Positions 38,801 to 49,763 are shown, counted from the first letter of the stretch. The stretch is DNA of 64,000 nucleotides from Paralvinella palmiformis (GCA_025642065.1 JAODUP010000716.1:124001-188000); one strand, 5' to 3'. Notes: generated by a model from the letters alone, not told the origin. Numbers and translations are program-made.

Positions 38801-41800
38801 AGTACGAGTTGTTGAGTTGCATTATTTAGCCTTGATGCTGGTTACACCTGGGAAATATGGATGAGGGCTGAATCCCACAAACACAGGTAGGAGCCGGATG
38901 TGAACCCACGACTTAGATGTTTGCAGTACACTGCTCTAACCACTGCACTATCGGAGCACCCTCTTAGTTAGTACAAAATGTTTAGGATCAGTAAATCTGA
39001 ATTTTGTACTGTTCATCAATCTGGTTCTCGTATTAAAAAACCAGAGATAGTCATTGTCTGCTTAAACTAGCTTCCACTTAAAGATAATTGTAATTATAAC
39101 TAACAGTGATAAACAGGAGTGGGGGGGGAGTCATTTCTTTAATTATAACTGAAATTTCAATTACAAAATAATTGTAACTGTAGATCTAAACACAAATTCT
39201 CTAGACAAAATTGTTAGTGCCTGGTTTATACAGGATATTTTAACTAGTAAATGATACGAAGGATTCTATAATTATCATTTGCATTATTAAGCACTTTTGA
39301 CTATGACATATTTAGGAAAAGATTGCTACCGAAATATAGTATAATAATAATAATTAAAAAAATTGTGATGATAATATCACCAATATAATATCACAGACCT
39401 GTATTTGAAGTTAATTTGGGATCCTTAGTAAACGTTTCAACAAAATCAGGAAGATATTTATCTTTGAAGATGTTGGCAGCAACAAACGACAACAGTGTGT
39501 ATAACTCTTCCAGGTTGTTCTGTACTGGTGTTCCTGTCAGTAGTACTCTATAGTGTATGTTAAACTATTTAAAAAAAAGAAAGAAACATATACACATTAC
39601 AATCTGCTTTAAATTAATGCAAAATTGGATATAAGGTTCTCATATTCTTGAACTCAAATTTTAAGGTCTGCAACATTATTCTATTTTCTCCAAATCGGTA
39701 AAGAAATGTCACAAAAACCACCAAATGCTATACTGAACAAATCATCAGGTGATTGTCCATTCACTGTAAGAATCCAAACTGCATATTGTAAATTTGTTCT
39801 TAACACTGTTATTTGTTTTGATAGAAATAATAGCCACCCTGCAACATTTACAAATAAGTTTTAAGTAAATGTGTGAGTGTCTTACTGATGATGATTGGTG
39901 TTTTACGGCCACGTTTGTGCACAAGGTAGGCTAAATGGGCCGAACGACCTCCAAAGGTAATGAAGCGAAGTCAGAGATGAAACAACCTTCAGATATGCCC
40001 ACGCCAAGATTCGAACATGGGTGGTAGTGATCTGTTGTTCAAGGACAAAGGTTGGCCAAATGTAGGTAAGGATTGGTTTTGTGTTACTCAAGAATTTCAG
40101 TGATTAGCTGGAATTCCGTCCCTATAAAAAACACTCACAGTTATTATTTGCTATATAATTTGTTTCTCAAAAATAACTACCTCCTGATTATAAATGGGTT
40201 AATAATAATAATTATATTAAAGACTTAATAAAGTGCTGTTACATGCAGGGATTATTCTGAGCATAAGGTCCCCAACGTTTCATCACGATCAACCTAAAAC
40301 AAATTTCTGTGGCACACAAATCGTGAACGGAGAATTAAAGAAAAGAGTAAAATACATAGGAGACCCACTGATGCCATAATGGACAAAGGTCTTATGGCTT
40401 TAAGAAGATTTATGGAAATGGAAAATAAACTGGAAATGAAAAGCCTATAAAAACATAATTTCAATGATTTGATGATAAATGTGATAGATGAAAGCATGGA
40501 TTATTGTAAAGAAAGTATGATGTATTACATATAACAAAATATTTTAACACAAGTCTCAACTTTTTTGTACATGTTCCTTTAAGATATTATGAACTATCTA
40601 CAGTTTAATTAAAAAAATATCATATATATATATACAGTGTGTTAACAAATTTAATAAAAATATTCAATTAAACATTACTCTAGTCTAAGGGATAAATATA
40701 ATAAAAGAATTTGTCTTTCACCTCTAGCAATGTTTCGTGTAGCAAACTCTTTCTGTTTTTCAGTCTATGTGCCTCATCCACAACTAGAGTGTGCCAGGAA
40801 TAGTTTAGAAAGAATGACTTGTCTCTTAAACAATACTGCAAAATACAAATATATCATTAACATCCTTAAATCTCATATGTGATGAAAATTACTGTCCACA
40901 TAGTAAATATTAAATTTTGACATCCTAAATATTAAATTACTACATAGTAAATATTAAATTACTACATAGTAAATATGAAATTTGCATGAAACCTATTTAT
41001 ATACAGAAGATTGTCGCAGGATGTAACACAAGCCAAGTTTCACTTAGTATAATTGTTGTTTTGATTAAAACAGCAAAAATATTATAGGTTTTTTTAAATC
41101 CATATTTTATTAGTGCATGAACTGAAAATAGCGCAGCAGAGAAGGAACCCATTATCATCTTCAGCTGTTAGCTAAATGCCAAATTAAACTGGACATTGTT
41201 CGGTTATTGTTGAATAATGCTATGAATGAAGAAAAACACAAACAAATGTCCAAAACAGAGTTATTTATACAGAAATATTACGCTACACCGGCAGATGGGG
41301 TCAGTACCAGACTATACATATCCATAAACCAAGAAATAAGACACCGAGAACAAGATCCCTTGCTTTAACCATTGTAAGGATCTTACAGCAGTGAAGTGTT
41401 GTATATACCTGGAAACAAACCATTACCTCGTATGTTGTTAGGAGTATATTATAATTCTTAGTTTTCATTTTCATCTGTAATTCTGGCCTTTCTTCTTTGT
41501 TTCCCACATAAACTAACACCTTAAGACTGGGAGCAAACCTGAAATATGACGCCATTAAAACAGAATAAATGTTCACACACAAACCTGACAATTTATCATT
41601 AAGGATAGGAATGAGTGAGTGAGTGATTTGTTTAGCTTTGATACTAGCCAGTCTGGGAAATGTAGCCCAGTGGGGAATCTCTCTGGTAATATTTAAGAAT
41701 GAAAAAAGGTCATGTGTTATGACATTAGTTGGTATAAGGATCATGTAACCATCTTGATCCCAATCAAGTCTTAGCCCATCCTCTTTACCTTACCTTTCCC

Positions 41801-44800
41801 CCATGTTTAACCAACTAACTGACACCGTCATCAGTTCATTTACACAAATCTGACAGTTTAGCAGATGCTTCTTGCTATAAGAGTACAAAACAGTCTTCTT
41901 AATTAAAGAATTTCACTATATATTTTTCTTTAGCCATTTCAGTAATATATGAGGGTGTTTGGACTAACTATACTGTAATATTTGTAAATAGACTTATGTT
42001 CCGAAAATTTCAGAAACATCCTGTCTGTGTCGGGCTTCAAAATGATGAGGCTACAGACCAATTATAGCTGATTAATCAGCGCTTTGAACTGGATTATATA
42101 ATATGTTTATATAATATGTGGTTGATTATGTTCATATTTTGACATAGTTTATGATTTGTGTTATTTTATTTGTATAAGTGATGAAAATTTTAAGTGACAG
42201 TGAAATATTCCTTTACATTCAATCATAGCATCACTTCAAGTGTTGAACTTCAGCAAAACAGTAAAAGAGCATCATATATACACTAATTATACAGAAGTTA
42301 CCTCTTAAGTTCAGTGCTCCAGTTGGAAAGTACAGTAAGTGGACTTATTACTAAATGTGGACCACTGCTCTCTCCACAACCTTTAAGGAAGAGCAAGAAG
42401 CTGATAGCCTGGAAAATACAAAAATAAACATTAAACTTTTATATGTTACTCAATTTATCTGGTATATTATTATTCCAGTTCTAATTACTGTATATACGTG
42501 TGTATAAGTAGATTTTTTGGGTAGTGAAAACGGTGTTCTCAGAAGCAACTCAACTTATACATGCATCATATTTCGAACCAGCTGAAGGAAAATGTTTTCT
42601 GCCATCCTTGACGCTCAACACTATAGGATTCAACCCAATAAGAGCCAGAGTCAGAATAAAATCGACACATCTCTGCCTACTAGTCTTAGTCAATAAATTA
42701 ATATTAATTTTCACCAAATTGTTATTTGGATCTCACAAACATGCCAGTCTGTATGTAATATAATACTTGACAGTCATGCCTTGTTAACTACCAGTACTTC
42801 CAGATGATTAGCGATAGTATAAAAATCACTGTTCACATTGCAAACCTTGCTGCCACTTGCTGTGAAACAATCAATTAATAGCACTTGTCAGTTGAAGGGA
42901 GTCTAAAATCAAGCATATCTGGTGTGACAAGTTTGTTTATTTATATTAGTTATAACATCAAAGCAAAATCTGTGTGTGTGTGTGTCTCTCTCTCTCTCTC
43001 TCTCTCTCTATGTGTGTGTCGCTGCCAGGTGAAGAAATTGATATTCACAATGCACTTACTGACACTATGAGTTTGAATGACTGGGTCAACTTTTTCACAA
43101 ATGACCACAATGATTCCGATTTTGAGGGATTTTAAGCCAATACTTGCCCTCACCTTATAGTATACGGTGAGCATATGCATGAGGAAAACATTACAGGGTC
43201 AAAAATTGGCCTCAACTTATCTGCCAGGTCAACTTAAATGCGAGTATATACAGTAGATAATTAACTAATTATATGCTAATCATGTCTTATATTTACAATT
43301 ATATAGTTTCTTGTGAATGTTCATGTGTATTATTCATAAGCATGGCTAATGGATGCTTTATTTAGCCTCTGTGCTGGCCAGACATGGGATCAATTCCAAT
43401 TCAAATTTACCAATTCCAAAATTGGAATTACCCATCAATTCCGGAATTGACCCCATATCTGCCAAATAGCTACTTGAAATGCCTACTCCGAGTAGTTTAT
43501 ATTCCAAGTAGGATTGTCAAGGAAGAAATATTTCAGAATTAAAAAATAAAATGGTAAATTAATTTGTAGATTAAATTTTTTTGTTGCAAACTTCAATTCC
43601 AAATTTATCATTTTTTTTTAAAATAAGCAATTCCAAAATTGCCCTTTAATCCCAATATTGAATTGACCCTATGTCTGATGTTGGTATACCATGACTAAAA
43701 ACCAACTGCATATGGGAGACATTCCACAAAAATAAAAACAATAAAAAGGTGAAGTAAAATCTATCTGTCTTAAAGGAATTTAAATTAGAAATTAAAATTT
43801 TCTTTAAACATCTGTTGTAAACATTGGGATATGCCTTTAGATAAAACCTCTGTTAAAAACAACTAAAGAGTTCCTAAGATTGGTGTGTTTTCCAACCAGC
43901 TTGACAAGTTATTTTTTTTCCTTTCAAATTGAACTTCAGAATTGAAACTGGTATCGAAGACAAAATATAAATGGAACATGGTGAAAAAGAATAGTTTTTC
44001 CCTAATTAACTATCATTTAAAGTATTAATAACAATAACATTAATACAAATTTATTAGTACAGGATTAAGGAATAAAGATTTTTTCCGCTTACATAGAAAT
44101 TTGATAAATTACAATTAATATGTATAAGTAATTTAAACATTCTAAACTTCATGTTTCTGCACCGTCTACTTTTCAAAACAAAAATTGTGCTGTGTTAACT
44201 TTACACTCGTAACTGGATACTGTACTATAAACTGATAATGATATTGTAATTTTTAACCTGGAATTAATTTATATAATTGATCCGGAATTGCCACGCAACG
44301 GTCATCAAGTCAAGACACAACAATACCATATGTCCACCAATTCATCTAACAAAATCAGGATCACTCATAAAGTTCTCGTTGTGAAAAGGAAGGGCAAAAT
44401 CAGATGTGGCAATATCTAGAACTAGTACCACTGCAACATTAAGCATGGTATCTAAAACCTGGTCCAAGGGAGTGTTTGAAAAATAACAAGAAACATGCTT
44501 ATGAAAGAATTCCCTCATACGGATATATTTTAAATAATAAAACAAATAACATTAACAGTTGTGAAGTAGAAAAAACTGAAATATGCTTGATGCTATGCTT
44601 TGCAAGGACTGCGAAGGAGCTGACCAACTCTACACTCGATCAACACAAAATAAAATAGCCACATTATGTAACATCCGACTTCTGAATGAGACACACTGTG
44701 TGTGTCAAAATAAAACATTCTTTTAATCCATCCCATCTCTTTCTCTCTCCACACACACTGCCATTTGATATCATTATTACCTGGCATGTTTTTCCGAGGC

Positions 44801-46127
44801 CCATCTCATCAGCTAGTATACATCCATGATGTCTGTGGAAACATTCAGCTAACCATTTGATGCCATCCACTTGATATGGTCTCAGTGTAATATCTAATAG
44901 GGATAAGGCATGTACTATGATGTAGTAGTGGCATCAGATGACGACGTGACTTTATTCTGCACAAAATGTGAATCTTAATAAAATCTTAGGCACAATAAAT
45001 TAAAATCAGGCCAATAGAAATAGGTTACAAGGACATAAACATAATTCCATGTAATTTATGCCTCAAAAATAAAATTGGTTATGGACTATTCGCCCTCAGT
45101 TGCATTTGTCTGGATATAAAAAGACTATTTGCCCTTTATTGTTATTTGCTCCTAACAAAATTAAAAGGGACTATTCACCCCTGTTGTGTTATATACAAAA
45201 TTATAATATATATATTATATATTATATATATATATATATATATACTATAAGGGTATGTATGATAAACATAGATAATCATGCAATATAAACTTAGCGTATA
45301 TGTCAGCATGATTAATTATATATATATAATATATATAACATTTACCCCACACAGGTAAATATTATATATATTACATAATATAATTAATCATGCTGACATA
45401 TGATATATACATAATATTTACATGTGGGAGGGGGTATTTGATGCAGTTGAGGTCTCTTAATGACCAAGTTAGTGTCAATTTAACTACCAACCACTATGTC
45501 TAAGCAAAATCGATTACTTGCAACATCATCCTAAGGCTAATGACCTACACCAATTACAATTACTGACAATTAACACAGAAATTCACCTTGGGGCGAGGCA
45601 ACATTTATTATTTTTCACATCCACATTGTCATTGCTGTCACTGCCGAGGGGAGCACAGCAGTGGTACGTTGATGGCATGTTCAGGACAATTATTGCTCCC
45701 TTTACAGAGCTCGAAGTTGGAACTAACTGATGGGTAAATAAAATCGAGGGCGATGGTTTCCGAGGGCGAATATAAAGCAGAGCGAAACTAACTGACGATG
45801 AATAAAACCGAGGGCGAATAGTCAAGTTCCCAATAAAATAAAAACTTTATTTCTACGATTAGGTACCCTGAAGAATACAGAAAGATTTTTAAAAGCACGG
45901 TCTAGACCAAATAAATCTATAGATATATTAGAGTCTACACTATTATGCGACTATCGTGAGTAGATCATAGATGGGTCTAGCGATAATATAAGCAATTAAA
46001 GAATAAACAATTAGATATAGGTCTAGTAACCTTCCAGTCCATAGTTTATTAGAATATCTGCGTCCACTGGTGGACAAGATGATGTTTTCGAATATTGGTA
46101 TTCTATCAGCTGTCTTAATATGTCCAT
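19801..46127 (-). CDS. CHD1L: CHD1L/ALC1 chromatin remodeller with SNF2 ATPase, macro and C-terminal BRCT domains
   Basis: ATP-dependent nucleosome remodeller recruited by poly(ADP-ribose) to DNA damage in the nucleus. Coding exons, 5' to 3': 46031-46127, 44781-44893, 42302-42408, 41427-41538, 40722-40835, 39399-39564, 37806-37964, 37487-37582, 36938-37108, 32480-32708, 29529-29688, 28958-29098, 27802-27940, 27350-27498, 25727-25806, 24781-25010, 24283-24449, 22897-23011, 21930-22038, 21345-21433, 20481-20776, 19801-19917. All borders are GT..AG and all phases agree: 3156 nt, 1051 residues. Visible motifs: DEMGLGKT (61-68), DEAH (163-166), LLTGTP (189-194), [11 protein letters not shown] (312-322), [11 protein letters not shown] (413-423), [11 protein letters not shown] (443-453), the macro core [10 protein letters not shown] (755-764) and the macro C-terminal [10 protein letters not shown]. 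Human CHD1L is 897 residues and ends soon after the macro domain; the extra 3' exons encode a BRCT domain. No frameshift or lost catalytic residue is seen. Confidence 0.93.
20076..20127. repeat. (CA)n(TA)n microsatellite
   Basis: Perfect CA repeats run directly into TA repeats, in CHD1L intron 21, 160 bp from exon 22. Confidence 0.95.
20996..21277. mobile_element. hAT-like miniature element, family A, 282 bp, 8-bp TSD
   Basis: Ends CAGACATGGGGTCA and GACCCCATGCTTG are inverted repeats. Direct repeats CAACACTC flank it exactly at 20988-20995 and 21278-21285. The interior has AATTCC-type subterminal repeats, an internal cluster of GAGTAGGTA/TACCTACTC units, and GTTTATATTCCAAGT. It lies in CHD1L intron 20 between the macro and BRCT exons. 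Confidence 0.85.
21345..25010 (-). CDS. CHD1L: CHD1L exons 16-20: macro (ADP-ribose-binding) domain
   Basis: Residues about 679-914. An acidic Ser/Asp-rich stretch ([12 protein letters not shown]...) precedes [66 protein letters not shown] and [20 protein letters not shown]. These are the conserved ADP-ribose pocket strands and loops in the human order. Exon 20 (21345-21433) carries [20 protein letters not shown], a basic then acidic-Ser tail leading to the BRCT exons. The donor of exon 17 at 24283 is immediately followed by a minisatellite. Confidence 0.92.
23511..23620 (-). mobile_element. SINE family 1, old truncated copy
   Basis: CTATGGCCACATTTGTGAAC, TGCTAAATGGGCCGAG and AACCTCCAAA match the family body; the tRNA-like head is unrecognisable. 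Confidence 0.55.
23790..24280. repeat. Minisatellite, about 34-bp unit, abutting a CHD1L 5' splice site
   Basis: Roughly 15 degenerate copies of a unit that reads TTCATGTTATACTGTTTCTA then CTGTTTTCCTCAAC on the plus strand, in CHD1L intron 17. On the transcribed strand the unit is ATGAAGTTGAGGAAAACAG followed by a TAGAAACAGTATAAC-type filler. The array begins at the donor TAT|GTAAGTTGAGG of exon 17, which itself reads as a variant of the unit. Long open frames across the array on the plus strand are a by-product of the repeat. Confidence 0.92.
25727..29098 (-). CDS. CHD1L: CHD1L exons 12-15: linker between ATPase and macro domain
   Basis: Residues 509 to about 678. Recognisable family blocks are [19 protein letters not shown] with DVDFEMMLG, then [13 protein letters not shown], then [20 protein letters not shown] followed by a basic, charged helix ([16 protein letters not shown]). 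In the human protein this linker contacts the nucleosome acidic patch and takes part in auto-inhibition by the macro domain. Here the basic cluster at the equivalent place is shorter (ARR) than the human KRRR, by my own alignment. Confidence 0.88.
25861..26160 (+). mobile_element. tRNA-derived SINE, about 300 bp, with GCGCTATACAAA-type tail
   Basis: The head has GATGGCACAGTTGGTTAGAG as A box and GTTGTGTTCGAGGCTCC as B box. The tail has TACAGCGCCTCAGAACAG and CTGGCGCTATACAAACATGC followed by AT repeats, a tail type often shared with a partner LINE. It lies in CHD1L intron 14, antisense to the gene. Confidence 0.75.
29529..46127 (-). CDS. CHD1L: CHD1L exons 1-11: SNF2-type ATPase module
   Basis: These exons encode residues 1 to about 508. 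The N-terminus is short ([14 protein letters not shown]), then [19 protein letters not shown] leads into motif I. Lobe 1 ends near residue 250. The [14 protein letters not shown] and LPKKTEV blocks are typical of the CHD1L/SNF2L group. Lobe 2 carries [18 protein letters not shown], motif V and motif VI, and is followed by [16 protein letters not shown]. All Walker A/B and arginine-finger residues are present, so the ATPase should be active. Intron 9 (32709-36937) is the longest, at 4.2 kb, and is filled with repeats. Confidence 0.92.
29814..29872. repeat. (AT)n(GT)n microsatellite
   Basis: AT repeats pass into GT repeats with one interruption, in CHD1L intron 10. Confidence 0.95.
29967..30543. 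mobile_element. TTAA-bounded miniature element, copy 1 (577 bp)
   Basis: Starts TTAAAGGGACAGTTCAGCC and ends GGTGGACTATCCCTTTAA, imperfect inverted repeats inside TTAA (or TA) duplications. Internal blocks CAGAAAATATTCCTTAAAT, CTGACGTCATATGAGC and CTTCAAAATGGCGG recur in the other copies. It lies in CHD1L intron 10. No coding capacity. Confidence 0.8.
31138..32388 (-). mobile_element. hAT transposon remnant (about 1.25 kb) with transposase C-terminus
   Basis: Ends CAGGCCCAGAAAAAT and ATTTTTCCAGCCCTG are inverted repeats, and GATTATC flanks both sides exactly (31131-31137 and 32389-32395). A minus-strand open frame at 31338-31637 reads [40 protein letters not shown] and FVDKWL. This resembles the C-terminal dimerisation region of hAT transposases of the ZNF862-like type, here without the catalytic part. 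It sits in CHD1L intron 9 in the sense direction of the gene. Confidence 0.72.
33406..34041. mobile_element. TTAA-bounded miniature element, copy 2 (636 bp)
   Basis: Starts TTAAAGGGACAGTCTTCCC and ends GGTGGACTATCCCTTTAA; the interior is alignable with copy 1 throughout. A further end-like GACTGTCCCTTTAA at 34647-34660 suggests a second, broken copy or an alternative end immediately downstream. CHD1L intron 9. Confidence 0.82.
34810..35630 (-). pseudogene. Unidentified broken coding fragment in CHD1L intron 9
   Basis: Three minus-strand frames follow one another without a shared frame: 35581-35330 ([20 protein letters not shown], then [19 protein letters not shown]), 35351-35067 ([19 protein letters not shown], then [20 protein letters not shown]) and 35233-35033 ([13 protein letters not shown]). 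The composition is protein-like and the Cys/His spacing of the first block looks like a zinc-binding head. The frame changes suggest a decayed transposon-borne or retroposed gene. I do not recognise the family. Confidence 0.4.
38822..38962 (-). repeat. tRNA-derived SINE, family 2
   Basis: Inverted A box (CTCTAACCACTGCACTATC), inverted B box (GATGTGAACCCACGAC) and the body segment GGTTACACCTGGGAAATATG. CHD1L intron 6. Confidence 0.6.
39886..40039 (-). mobile_element. SINE family 1, lacking its 5' head
   Basis: Tail, body and B-box complement (AAGATTCGAACATGG) are present; the copy stops at ATCTGTTGTTCAAGG, before the A-box part. CHD1L intron 5. Confidence 0.72.
41990..42215. repeat. TTAA-bounded miniature element, diverged 3' half
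   Basis: GGGCTTCAAAATGATGAGGC, GCGCTTTGAACTGGATTATA and ATTTTGACATAGTTTATGAT match the right half of the family, in the same orientation as the other copies. CHD1L intron 3. Confidence 0.55.
42970..43020. repeat. (GT)n(CT)n microsatellite
   Basis: GT repeats followed by CT repeats and a second GT block, CHD1L intron 2. Confidence 0.9.
43379..43677. mobile_element. hAT-like miniature element, family A, about 299 bp
   Basis: Starts CAGACATGGGATCAATTCC and ends GAATTGACCCTATGTCTG. The flanks GTGCTGGC and ATGTTGGT are compatible with an aged 8-bp duplication. The interior shares GAGTAGTTTATATTCCAAGT with the other family A copies. CHD1L intron 2. Confidence 0.78.
45084..45823. mobile_element. 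Inverted-repeat element with subterminal GACTATTCGCCC repeats
   Basis: GACTATTCGCCCTC (45084-45097) is repeated inverted as GAGGGCGAATAGTC (45810-45823). Degenerate copies of the same motif follow inward on both sides: GACTATTTGCCC and GACTATTCACCCC on the left, GAGGGCGAATATAAAG and GAGGGCGATGG on the right. A long hairpin (45298-45401) lies inside. CHD1L intron 1. Confidence 0.65.
45298..45401. repeat. Near-perfect 104-nt hairpin
   Basis: ATATGTCAGCATGATTAATT plus ATA (45298-45320) is exactly complementary to 45379-45401. The pairing continues inward through AT-rich sequence with few mismatches to the ATTTACC/GGTAAAT stem, closing on a CCACACA loop. Confidence 0.85.
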
Positions 46128-46208
46128 AACGTTTTCTGTTTTTTAACTGTTGCAGATTTACAAACTAAGCCATTTTAAGAACTTGGCGGTGTTATACAAA
46201 CAGTTTAC
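46128..46208 (-). promoter_or_regulatory. Short 5' flank of CHD1L
   Basis: Only about 81 bp separate the CHD1L start codon from the start of the inverted tandem-repeat block at 46209. The start site must lie here or inside the repeat. No TATA box is obvious. Confidence 0.3.
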
Positions 46209-46628
46209 GGTGATATCGCCCCAGTGCAACCTCGCCTCAAGTATTCTCGTCCCAGTTCGAGTAACGTCGCCCCAGTTTGAGTGATCTCGCCCCAGTATTA
46301 ATAAATCAACTAAAATGTAAACTGGTCTTTCAATAAACTACTGAAGGAGTGTGCATGAAGATGATTCGCTAAAGAAGATGTTCATAACACCTTGAAAAGT
46401 ACCGAGATCCGGGACGCAGCCGGTTCGGTCGTCCGATCCGGATCTCGGCCTTAGCTAAACCCTCTCTTTCAAAACTCCGAATTCATGTAGTCTCGAATCT
46501 ATTTATTCCTCTACTCGAAACTGTACAAAAACTATACACTCCTCGAAACTGTCCACTCCCCAGAACCACACCTCTCAAAAAATCTATATATATATCTTGA
46601 TTTTTGTGTGTATATATATATATATATA

Positions 46629-46890
46629 TAGGGAATTGTCCCGTCAGCACCGTCAGCGTTGTTGTCCTGTAGACCACACATGGTCACCTGGTCCAATCAC
46701 CGCTGACTTGGCTGAGTTAAGAACAATCCCCCACAAAAAAAACTCCTCACACATACAAACATGTATATAAAGGGGAATTCTCCTCCCAGCACAATCAGCG
46801 TGTTGTCCAGTGGGGACCCACATGTCCCGTGATACAATCTCCGCTGACTTGGCTGTACCATTACAAACATTCACTAACAAAGCTTTCACA
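46629..46890 (+). repeat. Tandem duplicated block, probable LINE 5' region
   Basis: Two diverged copies of about 130 bp each contain CAATCACCGCTGACTTGGCTG and CAATCTCCGCTGACTTGGCTG-like cores and similar CAC-rich ends. A second duplicated block, GGTCGGCCACAAATTGCC and GGTCGGCCACAAACCGTT, follows at about 46973-47150. Repeated 5' monomers of this kind are known from some LINE promoters. Confidence 0.45.
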
Positions 46891-47179
46891 CATTCAACCC
46901 ACACCACGAAAACATTAATACAGTACAAACCCCGCGGCTACGACATCTACACCCATGCGATCCCAACAACCGGTCGGCCACAAATTGCCAAGCGGCACGG
47001 AACGGGTGACCACCAACTTCTTTCGCACATCAATCAATCGGAGCACTATGGTTTCACACCGATTTGACCCCACAATTGGTCGGCCACAAACCGTTAAGCG
47101 GCACGAACGGGCGATCACTAATTCTCCCTAACATCAATCAAATCGTTAACCGGCCATCACTTTACAACCTGACCTTTCC

Positions 47180-49673
47180 ATGAAAAGCAGACAGCAAGGT
47201 AAAGATCTCAGACAAAAGCTAGAAGATAGAATAGGACAACAGAGGATCCTGGAAAACAAGTAGCCAATAAAATAGAGCAGCCATTTCTTGGGAACAAACA
47301 AAAAGAAGCAGCTTGAAACAGTAAGGAAAATGGCCCGCAAAGATATACATACATTACCTGTAGATTTTATTCCACGGAATGAACAATTGCACCCAGTTTA
47401 TATTTAAAAAAGTTACAGAACCGGTTCACCAAACACAATTTGTACAGACGCAGAAAAGATGGCCTAGCGATAGCGTGCTGGACCACAGATCCCTACCACC
47501 CGTGTTCGAATCCCGGCGTGGGCATATCTGAAGGTTGTTTCGTCTTTCACTTGATCTCATTACCTTTGGAAGTCGCTCGGCCCATTTAGCCTACCTTGTG
47601 CACAAAAGTGGCCTTAAAACATCAATCATCATTACAGACGCAGAAAAACTTACGTTATAAGGAACAGTCACCAGAAGAGGAAATAGTAACATTCAGAAAT
47701 GAGGCAGACGACACAGAAACTAACCAATATGTACATGGTGGATGCTGATATATAATGGAAACCAGTGGGGATTCAGACGATCATAGTTCAGGATCCAGCC
47801 TACACCGTCGGAAGAGAGTGTCATTCTCAACATGCCAAATGAATAATGTGAACATGGAAATGAGGAGGTAGAATCAGAGGAAACGGAAGATGATGAAACA
47901 AACAGAGATGAAAAAGAGGAACCGAGCTATACAAATAGCCACCAGCCTGGCATTGCCCGTCTTTATACAAATGAAGATTCCCCGCTTGGCAAGCGATATT
48001 TATTAAAACACAGAATAAAAGAACTGAAACCAGATGTAATAGCTATTACGGAATCTCTGCCCAAAACACGAGTCGTTCAACCCTAAATACACAAGTCAAA
48101 TACAATATGCCAGGATTCAACTTACTGCCGGGTCAGCACAATAACAGGGGAGTAGCAATACACACAGCTAATCACATACAGGCTAGCAGGGAAGACGCTC
48201 TATCAGATATGGCCCATGAAGAACAGATCTGGTGTTCAATAAAAACAAATAATTAGAAGAATATCCTTTTCGGAAATGTGTCCCACAATCCAAGCAGCAA
48301 ACGTGTAAATCAACAGTAAACTGAGATAGGGTGTGGAAAACATAGTTATAGTGGGGGACTTTAACATGCCAGGTATTGATTGGGAGTCATGGATGGCAGA
48401 TCGGAGTCAGATATATACTATTTATTGAGGTGCTGCAGGACCAATTCATGCACCAACGCGTTGACGAGCCCACAAGATTTCGATTTGGACAAATGCCATC
48501 ACTGCTAGACTTGGTCATTTCAAGCAAAGAGGAACTATAGTCGGCGATATCACTTACCTAGAGACACTGGGGGAAAGCGACCATCTATATCTCAGCTTCA
48601 ACATCAACACAGAACCCGAAACCACCAATAACAGCCAACAGAGGTACAGATTGGACAAGGGAGATTACACAAGACTATAGAACATATTATTCAGAGTATT
48701 GATTGGGAGGAAAACACCAGAAACATGCATATAGAAGAGATCGACCTGGTAATACTTCAAAGAACATTATGACCAAGAAGTAGAATTATGCATACCACGA
48801 TATTTAGCCAAGATGGCAAAATGGAGATGAACCACTCTGGATGAATGGGAAAGCTATAAACACGCAAAAAGAAGTATTGGGCATGGAAGAGATACACGAA
48901 CACAGGTAGAACTGAGGACTACGAAAGAAACTACAGACAGAGGAACATAGCTCAGCATCTAAACAACAAACCAAGGAGAGACTTTGAATAACTTATTGCT
49001 AGGGAAACCAAAACCAAACCAAAAGCTTTCTGGAAATTACATAAAGTGTCAGACGAGTGCAGGAAGAGGACTGAGTCCACTAGAAAAGCCAAATGGAGAG
49101 CTGACCTAGAACGGTATGGAGAAGACCGAGGTACTAAATACGTTATTTGCAAGTGTCTTCACGCAGGAAAACTTGCAGCAAGTACCAAAATTGTCTGACA
49201 GAAAGTATAGTCACACTATAGAAGGCCTTGACATCACATGTCTGGACGTTGAGACAGCCCCAACAAAGCTGAAGCCTGACAAATCACCTGGACCAGACCA
49301 AATCCACCCAAGGATACTCAAAGAATGCTACAGAGCCATTAGAATTCCACTCACACTCATCTTTAGGAAATCCCTAAAAGAAGGTCAAGTACCCAGCCAT
49401 TGGAAAGAGGCTCATTTAACCCCCATACACAAAAAAGGTCGGAAGAAACAACCTAACAACTATAGGCCCGTTAGCCTAACGTCCATTGTTCGCAAGCCTA
49501 TGGAACGACTCATTAGGAATAAAACAATGAATCACATGGACGAAAACAAGTTATTTACAGATTCCCAGTATGGTTTCAGAAACAAGAGATCTACAGTACT
49601 GCAACTACTCAAAGTCATAGACCACTGGACGGAACTATTAGATGAAGGCAACTGTCTAGATGTGTTATATTAA
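47180..49673 (+). mobile_element. Degenerate CR1/L2-like LINE (endonuclease and N-terminal half of RT)
   Basis: Plus-strand frames, shifted relative to each other, show an APE-type endonuclease (ELKPDVIAITESLP near 48.02 kb; VIVGDFNMPGIDWESW near 48.36 kb) and reverse transcriptase (KLKPDKSPGPDQIHPRILKE, HKKGRKKQPNNYRPVSLTS, SQYGFRNKRST). The open frame 49116-49673 stops at LDVLY, just where the catalytic-Asp FSKAF block should follow, so the element is 3'-truncated as well as frameshifted. A SINE interrupts it at 47458-47632. Confidence 0.75.
47458..47632 (+). mobile_element. SINE family 1 in plus orientation with exact 15-bp TSD
   Basis: TACAGACGCAGAAAA occurs at 47443-47457 and 47633-47647. 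The copy has an A box (GGCCTAGCGATAGCGTG), a B box (GTGTTCGAATCCCGGCG), the body and the ATC-rich tail (CATCAATCATCAT). The tRNA-like head lacks only the first few bases. Confidence 0.88.
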
Positions 49674-49763
49674 ACAAATAATATTAATATTATATCTTTA
49701 TTTCGGAAATATACATTCCATACACATGATACAATGTAAAAATTGGTATACAAACAACTATAA

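Noticed and set aside
46483..46928. Two minus open frames
   Set aside because: Antisense to the LINE 5' repeats; no recognisable motif.
46810..47067. 85-codon plus open frame
   Set aside because: Lies in the duplicated blocks upstream of the LINE; no domain and composition follows the repeats.
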